Below are positions 1 to 5,557 of a stretch of DNA of 6,041 bases, one piece after another. The DNA lies in contig JAJISH010000247.1 of assembly GCA_022848825.1 (NCBI GenBank), positions 1 through 6,041 of the forward strand. Direction: 5' to 3'. Both the position numbers and the translations under genes were made by a program. The notes beneath the pieces were generated by a model. That model was given only the letters and a program-made list of their open reading frames with translations. It ran no database searches and had not been told where the DNA came from. This DNA is from Thermoplasmatota archaeon. GTDB lineage: Archaea; Thermoplasmatota; Thermoplasmata; RBG-16-68-12; JAGMCJ01. How positions within the stretch are numbered: position 1 is the stretch's first letter; each line of letters opens with the position of its first letter.

Positions 1-137
1 CCGGATCCTGTCAGGACAGGCAATGAGAGATTCAGCACCAAGATGGTCATGATTATCGCGAACATTCCGTCCGTGAGGTTCTCGATGCGCTGGGTGCCCA
101 GGTTCATTCCCTCGTACCGGAGTCGGCGGAACGCCAT
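1..137 (-). CDS. TMEM175/DUF1211-family membrane protein, N-terminal fragment
   Basis: The first 45 codons of a gene that runs off the left edge. The visible protein has the signature of the TMEM175 (DUF1211) family, known for potassium-selective channels of prokaryotic and lysosomal membranes: R17, then L-T-D-G at residues 21-24 (equivalent to the family's F-S-D-G), running directly into a hydrophobic first helix (about residues 24-40, MFAIIMTILVL...) that ends at a proline. In this family the first-helix R...FSDG element is the most conserved part. The ATG at 137 is chosen because a TATA-like box lies about 27 bp upstream, which would make the transcript leaderless. An in-frame ATG at 107, preceded by GAGGGA, would give an N-terminus closer to the family's usual short lead-in and cannot be excluded. 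Only this one gene edge is visible, so channel function is inferred from family membership. Confidence 0.72.
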   Translation of the reverse strand, partial: MAFRRLRYEGMNLGTQRIENLTDGMFAIIMTILVLNLSLPVLTGS

Positions 138-160
138 TCAGAAGGCTATTCCTTCAGCGA

Positions 161-168
161 CTTTAAAG
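161..168 (-). promoter_or_regulatory. TATA-like box for the TMEM175-family gene
   Basis: The minus strand reads CTTTAAAG in an otherwise GC-rich gap. Its centre is about 27 bp ahead of the ATG at 137, the spacing expected between an archaeal TATA box and the transcription start. No Shine-Dalgarno sequence precedes that ATG, which fits a leaderless message. Judged by eye only. Confidence 0.5.
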
Positions 169-218
169 GTACCGTGCAGGGCAGGACCAGGAGGCCTTGC
201 ATGTGCGTGCTGAGCCCG

Positions 219-806
219 TCAGTTGGCCATCCCGATGGCGAACAGGATGACAGCCGTCGCCAGACCTGCGAGAACGAACCTCATCCCCGTCATGAACACC
301 CTTTCCTTCACCAGGTTGCCCAAGTATGCGCCCAAGATGAAGAGCACGCTCAGAGTCATCACGACGGAAGTGAGAACAGCCATCCCCAGGTCTGGGATTA
401 TGACGAAAGGAATAAGAGGAACCGTCGCTGCGATCAGCGGGGCGGACGCGTGAACGAGGGCACTGAGCAGGGTGGCGAACCTGAAGACCTCGGCTTGTTC
501 CTCGCTCACATCGGTCAGAAGCGCCCTTTCGATGCTTGCCCTCGAGAGGAGCTTCTCCACGCGCTCTGCCTCATAGGCCCCGACAGCGCTGGAGACAGAG
601 AGAGCCACTGCCGCCGACAGCCCCGCGAAGAGTATTATCTCCATGTGCTCCGAGGCCACGCCAGCAGCGTATGCACCCAGAACGACACCGAGAACGATGA
701 GGGTCCCATCGAACGCTCCCAGCACAAAATACCTTCTCGATGTTGAGGCGAGGTCCGTTATCTCGCTCGTGTCCCTGATCCGCTGCCTCAGACGCCCTAA
801 GCTCAT
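219..806 (-). CDS. VIT1/CCC1-family (DUF125-type) metal transporter, short form
   Basis: A 195-residue membrane protein resembling the VIT1/CCC1 family, which moves Fe2+ or Mn2+ across membranes, often as a proton exchanger. Helix 1 (about 26-46) carries G30-A-F-D33-G34; an Asp-Gly at this place is a family hallmark, and the Asp lies in the ion path of characterised VIT1. Helix 2 (about 56-77) ends in small residues followed by A-Y-E-A-E-R-V-E at 77-84. An acidic, charged cytoplasmic stretch (about 79-108, with E79, E81, E84, E93, E102, E103, E106) corresponds to the metal-binding helices of VIT1 but is shorter. Three further helices lie at about 110-138, 142-163 and 171-192, giving five in total. 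There is no N-terminal ferritin-like domain. The ATG at 806 has no Shine-Dalgarno site but has a TATA box about 31 bp upstream, suggesting its own nearly leaderless message. Substrate is inferred; iron or manganese are the likely choices. Confidence 0.8.
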   Translation of the reverse strand: MSLGRLRQRIRDTSEITDLASTSRRYFVLGAFDGTLIVLGVVLGAYAAGVASEHMEIILFAGLSAAVALSVSSAVGAYEAERVEKLLSRASIERALLTDVSEEQAEVFRFATLLSALVHASAPLIAATVPLIPFVIIPDLGMAVLTSVVMTLSVLFILGAYLGNLVKERVFMTGMRFVLAGLATAVILFAIGMAN

Positions 807-833
807 CTTGCACGCGGCACTAGGAGAAGGATA

Positions 834-849
834 TTGATAAACCTTTCAC
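834..849 (-). promoter_or_regulatory. Archaeal-type BRE/TATA promoter of the VIT-family gene
   Basis: The minus strand reads GTGAAAGG followed by TTTATCAA. This resembles a purine-rich BRE element joined to an archaeal TATA box. The TATA centre (about 837) is about 31 bp from the ATG at 806, predicting a 5' leader of only a few bases. It is the most AT-rich patch in this 70-bp gap. The assignment rests on motif and spacing by eye. Confidence 0.6.
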
Positions 850-861
850 TCCAGTTCTCGT

Positions 862-873
862 TTCACGCGTGAA
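862..873. repeat. Perfect 12-bp palindrome TTCACGCGTGAA
   Basis: A perfect dyad that extends by a further CG pair on each side (859-875) if one extra T at 861 is bulged out. It lies between the permease stop codon (877) and the promoter of the VIT-family gene, with its centre about 30 bp upstream of the TATA box. Two readings fit: an operator for a regulator of the metal transporter, or a small hairpin in the 3' end of the permease message. No T-run follows on the minus strand, so it does not look like a terminator. Function is unknown. Confidence 0.5.
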
Positions 874-876
874 CGG

Positions 877-2196
877 TCAAGTCCCGCGTCCTTCCTTGGA
901 CATTCCCGCAAACCTCTGATAGGCAAGCCACAGAACGAGAAGTGCCAGGAACATGATCCCGATGGTCAGGAGGGTCTGCGGGCCTCTCAGACCCAGGTAG
1001 ATCACGACGGCAGCAAGGGAGAAGAAGCAGAGCGCGGAGCCCACAAGAGGAATCCAGGCGGGACTTCCAGTTTGCAGTCTGAGCTTCAGATTCGCCAGGG
1101 AGACGAACCCGTAGAGGAGGAGAAAGATTATGCTGGCAAAGGCGGCTATGACCTCCAAGCTCCCGGTCAGCGTCAGAACGGCGGAGAAGAAGCCGATCAT
1201 GAGTATTCCGGCGTACGGCGTTCCCCTGTCGGCCTTCGTCCTGCAGAAGACGGATGGCATGATGCCTTTCTTGGACACGTCCTTGGCGAATCGAGCTGTG
1301 CCGAATATGGTCGCGTTGATCGCTCCAGCCGCTGCGATGAGGGCGCCTACGCCGACGAGGAGGAACCCGAATCCCCCTAGGATGGGCACCGCCGCCTCTC
1401 CCAGCGCACGTTCCTCGAACCTGAGAATCTCGGCGGGCGTCAGGACGGATGTGGCCGCGATGGTCCCGAGAAGGTACAGCAGGATGGTGATGACTATGGA
1501 GATGTAGATCGCCCTCGAGATGTTCCTCTCAGGCGACCTCGCGTCCCTCACGGATGCCGTCACGAGCTCGAACCCTTGGAATCCCACGAATATGATGCCT
1601 GCCGAGATGGGGATCAGGAGCGGGTCAGTGCCCTCTATGGTCACCGAGTTCCCCACACCGAGGTGGATCGCCCCCACGACGCAGAAGATGAGCAGGATGC
1701 CTATTCCCGCGGAGACGAGGACCAGCTGGAACCTTCCGAAGGATTCCACCCTCATCAGGTTCACGACGACGAATACCGCTATCACGACGACGGCCAGCAC
1801 GCTCCTTGCGACAGCATAGCTGGCATAGCCCTCGAAGAAGGACGCGCAGTACGCGCCGAAAGTGTAGGCGTACAGGGCAACGGTGCCGATGTATCCGAGG
1901 ACCATCATCCACGCGTTGAAGCCCGCGAAGGCCCGACTGCCCGACGCCATCAGGATGTACCTGAAGGCCCCCTCGTCCGTCTTGCTGGCCCTCCCCAGCT
2001 TGGCGAACGAGTACCCGCTGAAGAGAGCGATTGCTCCTGCCAGGAGAAAGGCGAGAAAAGCATACCCGCCGGCTATGCGGACGGCCACACCTAGGAGCGA
2101 GTAGATGCCGCTGCCTATCATGCCGCCGATCCCGATGGCCACTAGCTCGTCCAAGCCGAGCTTTCGCCTCTTCGATTTGACCTTACCAGAGTGCAT
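877..2196 (-). CDS. APC-superfamily amino acid permease
   Basis: A 439-residue protein with 12 predicted membrane helices (about 17-37, 44-64, 91-112, 131-147, 157-180, 193-215, 229-250, 272-296, 327-346, 348-368, 380-402, 406-426). Helix 1 contains G22-I-G-G-M-I-G-S-G-I-Y32, the unwound glycine-rich G-S-G-I segment that holds the substrate amino and carboxyl groups in APC transporters. Helix 6 has I-F-V-G-F-Q-G-F-E (201-209), the other substrate-site element. After it comes a conserved-looking charged loop, R217-D-A-R-S-P-E-R-N-I. The role would be uptake or exchange of amino acids, or related amines, at the cytoplasmic membrane; the substrate cannot be read from sequence. Length is close to a minimal APC permease, with no C-terminal universal-stress or other soluble domain. 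Start at 2196 leaves a positively charged N-terminus (KVKSKRRK). It is separated from fdhA by 121 bp, so it is probably a separate transcription unit. Confidence 0.88.
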   Translation of the reverse strand: MHSGKVKSKRRKLGLDELVAIGIGGMIGSGIYSLLGVAVRIAGGYAFLAFLLAGAIALFSGYSFAKLGRASKTDEGAFRYILMASGSRAFAGFNAWMMVLGYIGTVALYAYTFGAYCASFFEGYASYAVARSVLAVVVIAVFVVVNLMRVESFGRFQLVLVSAGIGILLIFCVVGAIHLGVGNSVTIEGTDPLLIPISAGIIFVGFQGFELVTASVRDARSPERNISRAIYISIVITILLYLLGTIAATSVLTPAEILRFEERALGEAAVPILGGFGFLLVGVGALIAAAGAINATIFGTARFAKDVSKKGIMPSVFCRTKADRGTPYAGILMIGFFSAVLTLTGSLEVIAAFASIIFLLLYGFVSLANLKLRLQTGSPAWIPLVGSALCFFSLAAVVIYLGLRGPQTLLTIGIMFLALLVLWLAYQRFAGMSKEGRGT

Positions 2197-2228
2197 CCCG
2201 CAATCACTTTGGATGACAGCGGATGGAA

Positions 2229-2243
2229 CGATATGAGAAATAG
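2229..2243 (-). promoter_or_regulatory. Weak candidate promoter for the permease
   Basis: The minus strand reads CTATTTCTCATATCG in this region, the only AT-rich patch in the 121-bp gap. Its centre is about 37-40 bp from the permease ATG at 2196. It matches the archaeal TATA consensus poorly. A GTGAT sequence (a partial anti-16S match) lies between it and the ATG. Reported because the gap should contain a promoter if the permease is separately transcribed. Confidence 0.25.
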
Positions 2244-2286
2244 CTTGTGATTCGACAGCGAGCTTTCGGTCTCTCCGGGAATCGCG

Positions 2287-2307
2287 GGATCGGAGGCTCC
2301 GAGATCC
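2287..2307. repeat. Imperfect inverted repeat downstream of fdhA
   Basis: GGAT-CGGA at 2287-2294 pairs with TCCG...ATCC at 2298-2307, with a 3-base GGC loop and a two-base AG bulge. It begins 11 bases past the fdhA stop codon, so it could form a hairpin at the 3' end of the hdr-fdh operon transcript. No T-run follows on the minus strand, so it is not a convincing intrinsic terminator in either bacterial or archaeal style. Confidence 0.35.
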
Positions 2308-2317
2308 GAGGCATAGG

Positions 2318-4363
2318 TCACTTTGGCAGCGGCTTCATGGCCACCGCACAGACCTTCAGCTCCGGGATCTTCGAGTCGGGGTCCAGAGCGGGGTTAGTGA
2401 GCACGTTCGCGGCCGCCTCCGCGTAGTGGAACGGGATGAAGACCACGCCCTTGCCAACGATGTTGGCGACGCGAGATTGGATCTTTATGCTCCCCCTGCG
2501 GCTCGACACCTCCAGCCAGTCCCCGTTCTTGATGCCCAGCTCCTTCGCGTCCTCGGGGTTCACTTCCACGAACGGGTTCGGGCTCTCCGACTCTAGGGCG
2601 GGCGTTCTTCGCGTCATCGTACCCGTGTGGTACTGGAACATTAGCCGACCCGTCGTCAGGATGTACGGGTACTCCTTGTCGGGAAGCTCGTCCGCCTCCC
2701 TGAACTCTATCGGCGAGAAGACTCCCTTCCCGCGGGTGAACTGTCCCTCGTGCAGGAACTCCGTCCCCGCATGACCAGGCTCCTTCACGGGCCACAGCAG
2801 GTCCTCCCCGGCGTCCAGGCGGTCGAAGGAGACCCCGCCATATATCGGTGCGAGCGATGCGAGCTCGTCCATGATCTCGGCGGGCGACTCGAAGTCGCAC
2901 CCCTTCCCGCCAAGGCGCTTGGCGATGTCGATTACGATCTTCCAGTCCTCGCGGGATTCGCCGACAGGCTCTATGGCCTTGCGCACCCGCTGGACGCGTC
3001 TGTCCGTCGCGGTGAAGGTTCCCTCCTTCTCCGCGTAGCTCGAGGCGGGAAGCACCACGTCCGCCAGCGCTGCCGTCTCGGTCATGAAGATGTCCTGCAC
3101 CACGAGGAAGTCAAGGGCCTCCAGCCCCTGCCTCACGTGCTCGATGTCCGGGTCGCTGATCATCGGGTTCTCGCCCACGATGTACATGCCCTTCACATCG
3201 CCCTTTCTGGCGGCATTCGAGATCTCCACGATCGTCAGCCCGGGCTCCCGCGAGAGCTTCGTCCCCCAGGCCTTCTCGAACTTCTTTGCGGCGTCCTCGT
3301 TCGCGACGGCCTGATACCCTGGATACACGTTGGGCAACGCGCCCATATCACACGCGCCCTGCACGTTGTTCTGCCCTCTGAGCGGGTTCACTCCCGCCGC
3401 ACGCTTTCCGACGTTTCCCGTCAGCATCGCCAGGTTCGCAACGGACTTCACATTGTCCGTTCCCGTGATGTGCTGGGTTATGCCCATTGAATAGAATATC
3501 GAGCCCCGCTCGGCCTTCGCGAACATTCTTGCGGCTTCCTCCAGCAGATTGGCGGGAATCCCGCAGATCTTCTCCACGGTCTTCGGATCGTACTTCTTCA
3601 CCACTTTCTCGAAGGCCTCGAAGCCCTCCGTGCGCTCCTTGATGTACTTCTTGTCGTGCAGCTTCTCCTTCAGGATGACGTGCATCATGCCGTTCAGCCA
3701 GGCGACGTCCGTCCCGGGGATGAACTGCAGGTACAGGTCGGAGAACAGGCGCATCGGGACCCTTCGCGGGTCGATGAGGATGATCTTCGCACCCCTCTCG
3801 CGGGCCTTCACCATCCTAGACCCTATGAGCGGGTGCTGCTCTATCGTGTTCGAGCCAGTAATGAGAATAACATCAGAATCGTCGATCTCCGGGACGCTGT
3901 TCGTCATCGCCCCGCTTCCGAACGCGTGCGCGAGCCCCGTCACGGTCGACGCGTGGCACAGGCGGGCGCAGTGGTCGACGTTGTTCGTGCCTATCGTCGC
4001 GCGCGTCAGCTTCTGCAACAGGTAGTTCTCCTCGTTCGTGCACTTCGCGCTGCAGAGCGTCGCAAGGGCATCGGGCCCGTGCTTCTCCTTGATCTCGCCG
4101 AGCTTCTCCGCCACCAGGTCCAGCGCCTCGTCCCACTCGGCTTCGCGGAACTCGCCGTTCTCCTTGATCAGGGGCTTATGCAGCCGGTCCTCGCGCTGCA
4201 CGAACACGTGCGCGTTCCAGCCCTTGATGCAGAGCGCGCCCTCGGCTATCGGGTGCGTCTTGTCTGGCACCACTCCGACGATGTTCCCGTTGACCACTTG
4301 CAGGTAGAACTGGCAGCCGCACCCGCAGTACGGGCAGGTCGTCAGCACGCTCTCGTAGCTCAT
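2318..4363 (-). CDS. fdhA: Formate dehydrogenase catalytic subunit (Mo/W-bis-MGD, cysteine type)
   Basis: A 681-residue cytoplasmic molybdopterin oxidoreductase that interconverts formate and CO2. An N-terminal [4Fe-4S] domain uses C10, C13, C17 and C45, followed by K47 in C-I-K-G-W, the expected electron-relay lysine. The metal-ligand position is C136 in A-R-L-C-H-A, with H137 beside it; selenium-type enzymes have selenocysteine there (codon TGA), but here the codon is TGC at 3958-3956. N326-P-L-R329-G-Q-N-N-V-Q-G carries the formate-binding arginine. The C-terminal molybdopterin-dinucleotide domain spans about 560-678. Length matches methanogen-type FdhA; there is no extra N-terminal ferredoxin domain or Tat signal. 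The ATG at 4363 is chosen because the cysteine motif begins at once, GGAGG lies 7 bases upstream, and it overlaps the upstream stop as ATGA. An open frame continues upstream to 4708 but only shadows the preceding gene. Nearest alternatives in the superfamily (nitrate reductase, formylmethanofuran dehydrogenase) fit less well. Confidence 0.95.
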   Translation of the reverse strand: MSYESVLTTCPYCGCGCQFYLQVVNGNIVGVVPDKTHPIAEGALCIKGWNAHVFVQREDRLHKPLIKENGEFREAEWDEALDLVAEKLGEIKEKHGPDALATLCSAKCTNEENYLLQKLTRATIGTNNVDHCARLCHASTVTGLAHAFGSGAMTNSVPEIDDSDVILITGSNTIEQHPLIGSRMVKARERGAKIILIDPRRVPMRLFSDLYLQFIPGTDVAWLNGMMHVILKEKLHDKKYIKERTEGFEAFEKVVKKYDPKTVEKICGIPANLLEEAARMFAKAERGSIFYSMGITQHITGTDNVKSVANLAMLTGNVGKRAAGVNPLRGQNNVQGACDMGALPNVYPGYQAVANEDAAKKFEKAWGTKLSREPGLTIVEISNAARKGDVKGMYIVGENPMISDPDIEHVRQGLEALDFLVVQDIFMTETAALADVVLPASSYAEKEGTFTATDRRVQRVRKAIEPVGESREDWKIVIDIAKRLGGKGCDFESPAEIMDELASLAPIYGGVSFDRLDAGEDLLWPVKEPGHAGTEFLHEGQFTRGKGVFSPIEFREADELPDKEYPYILTTGRLMFQYHTGTMTRRTPALESESPNPFVEVNPEDAKELGIKNGDWLEVSSRRGSIKIQSRVANIVGKGVVFIPFHYAEAAANVLTNPALDPDSKIPELKVCAVAMKPLPK

Positions 4364-5181
4364 GCCCCCTCCTCCAGCTTCTCGTCCTCCAGCACGGTCG
4401 TCAGCGGCGGCTTCGCATCGCTCGCCCCGGGCAGGTAGTCGAACAGGTCCTTCATGTCCTGCCTCAGCTGCCTGTACAAGAGTGTAAGAGGGATATCCAT
4501 CGGGCAGGCCTCCTCGCACTCGTGGCATTGCACGCACCTGTCCGCCATGTGATACGCCCGGATCAGATGGAACATCGGGAACTCCGGCGGTATCTCGCCC
4601 TTCTTCACCCACATCGGGTCCTCGAGCACGCAGTCCTGGCACACGCACACCGGGCAGGCGTTCTTGCAGCCGTAGCACTTGATGCACTTCGCGAACACGT
4701 CCCGCCAATAGGCGAACCGCTCGTCCAGGCTCATGTCATCGACATTCTTCAGCTCGTTAGGCACTACACCGTCGACCTTCTCGCCGAACTGGATCTTCGT
4801 CGGGTAGGGGATGTCGCACTCGCACGCCTGCGCCTGCTCCGCGCTGCACGCCATGCCTATGAACTCGATCGCATCCTCATCAATCTGATACCGCTTGAAC
4901 AGCTCCACCAGCGCTCGTTCGTCGCATCCCCTCCCGATGAGCGCGATCTTCTTCGCTCCCGACGCCAGCGCAAGGATGGCCACAGCCGCGAGGTTGTACT
5001 TCGGGTCTATCTCCAGCGTGGAGACGTCGTCGCCCTTCACGAAGAGATGCGGGCCCACGCGCCCGTTCTCCCGCCAGAGGGCGAGGACTCCGTCCACCTT
5101 GCCCCCGTCCAGGGTCCTCTTCACCAGCTTGCGGATGTCTTCAAGCATAAGAACCAGCATACGGATTCGGTCCGAGCTCAC
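4360..5181 (-). CDS. FdhB-like iron-sulfur electron-transfer subunit (FrhB-like N-half, di-cluster ferredoxin C-half)
   Basis: A 273-residue protein placed between mvhD and fdhA, so the probable electron connector from FdhA to the Hdr module. The N-terminal half (about 14-125) resembles the FrhB/FdhB fold: G-K-V-D-G-V-L-A at 27-34, then K-K-I-A-L-I-G-R-G-C-D at 77-87 and a cysteine cluster C112, C120, C122. The C-terminal half carries C166-x2-C169-x2-C172-x3-C176-P and C216-x2-C219-x2-C222-x3-C226-P, two ferredoxin-type [4Fe-4S] motifs. Extra cysteines C179, C181 and C184 follow the first. It is shorter than methanogen F420-dependent FdhB (about 400 residues) and shows no NADH-binding flavoprotein domain. 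Start: GTG at 5181 has GGAG seven bases upstream but overlaps mvhD by 41 bp. In-frame ATGs at 5160 and 5148 reduce the overlap to 20 and 8 bp but lack such a site. It ends in an ATGA overlap with fdhA. Flavin or F420 binding is not demonstrated. Confidence 0.82.
   Translation of the reverse strand: MSSDRIRMLVLMLEDIRKLVKRTLDGGKVDGVLALWRENGRVGPHLFVKGDDVSTLEIDPKYNLAAVAILALASGAKKIALIGRGCDERALVELFKRYQIDEDAIEFIGMACSAEQAQACECDIPYPTKIQFGEKVDGVVPNELKNVDDMSLDERFAYWRDVFAKCIKCYGCKNACPVCVCQDCVLEDPMWVKKGEIPPEFPMFHLIRAYHMADRCVQCHECEEACPMDIPLTLLYRQLRQDMKDLFDYLPGASDAKPPLTTVLEDEKLEEGA
4371..4375 (-). promoter_or_regulatory. Ribosome binding site of fdhA
   Basis: The minus strand reads GGAGG seven bases before the ATG at 4363, within a longer purine run. 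It lies inside the end of the preceding gene and fixes the fdhA start against the much longer open frame that extends to 4708. Confidence 0.75.
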
Positions 5182-5557
5182 GTATCTGCTCCGTGAACTC
5201 CCTGATCATGTTCGAGAACGGCTCCGCCTCCGCCGCGGACGCCCAGTCCAGGCGTATCCTTCGCGGGTCTATCCCTATGTGCTCCAGCAGTCTCTCGAGG
5301 ACCTGGAAGCGCTTCATCGTCCTGTGGTTCCCGGTCACGTAGTGGCAGTCGCCTATGTGGCAGCCGAGGATCAGCACACCGTCCACGCCGTCCGAGAGGG
5401 CCTTGATGACGAACTCGGGCTTCACCCGCCCGGAGCACATGACGCGCACGATCTTGATGTTCGTGGGCTGGTCCATTCTCCCGATCCCCGCCAAATCTGC
5501 GGCGGCGTACGAGCACCAGTTACAGCAGAAGGCGAGGATGTTGGGCTCGAATGTCAC
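5141..5557 (-). CDS. mvhD: MvhD-type [2Fe-2S] electron-transfer subunit
   Basis: A 138-residue soluble protein of the MvhD/FlpD family, which in methanogens passes electrons from hydrogenase or formate dehydrogenase to the flavin of HdrA. Conserved cysteines are in the expected places: C11-C12-N-W-C15 near the N-terminus, C41 in R-V-M-C-S-G-R-V, and C66-H-I-G-D-C71-H-Y. F-C-C-N-W-C and G-C-H-I-G-D-C-H-Y are hallmarks of the family and supply the [2Fe-2S] ligands. Length is normal for a stand-alone MvhD. Start: GTG at 5557, because GGAGGTGG lies five bases upstream, it forms a GTGA overlap with the hdrA stop, and the protein then begins T-F-E-P as expected. The same frame stays open to 6004 but that part only shadows hdrA. 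Its place directly after hdrA and before the FdhB-like gene argues for a single complex. Confidence 0.95.
   Translation of the reverse strand: MTFEPNILAFCCNWCSYAAADLAGIGRMDQPTNIKIVRVMCSGRVKPEFVIKALSDGVDGVLILGCHIGDCHYVTGNHRTMKRFQVLERLLEHIGIDPRRIRLDWASAAEAEPFSNMIREFTEQIRELGPNPYAGSYA
5189..5192 (-). promoter_or_regulatory. Ribosome binding site favouring the GTG start at 5181
   Basis: The minus strand reads GGAG seven bases before GTG at 5181, inside mvhD. The spacing equals that seen at fdhA. The alternative ATG codons at 5160 and 5148 have no purine-rich site ahead of them. This supports the longer N-terminus of the FdhB-like protein, though the four-base match is short. Confidence 0.45.

Noticed and set aside
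7..20. Inverted repeat CCTGTC-AG-GACAGG at the left edge
   Set aside because: It falls inside the TMEM175-family reading frame, where it encodes ordinary residues (P-V-L-T). Without the sequence further left it cannot be linked to a terminator or site.
174..746. 190-codon plus-strand frame opposite the VIT-family gene
   Set aside because: The translation is hydrophilic, rich in His, Arg and Glu, and unrelated to any family I recognise. The minus strand encodes a clear membrane protein with a promoter.
2197..2317. Possible small RNA or small gene in the 121-bp gap between fdhA and the permease
   Set aside because: Only a weak TATA-like patch and one imperfect hairpin are present. No open frame with a ribosome binding site and no tRNA-like fold was seen.
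2750..4438. Long plus-strand open frames (for example 2750-3490 and 3656-4438)
   Set aside because: They lie antisense to fdhA, are rich in Arg, Val, Leu and His, and show no motif. Long antisense frames are expected in GC-rich coding DNA.
4364..4708. N-terminal extension of the fdhA frame by about 115 codons
   Set aside because: The stretch is Arg/Gly/Pro-rich, has no recognisable domain, and exactly overlaps the iron-sulfur half of the FdhB-like gene. The ATG at 4363 has a good ribosome binding site and starts right before the cysteine motif.
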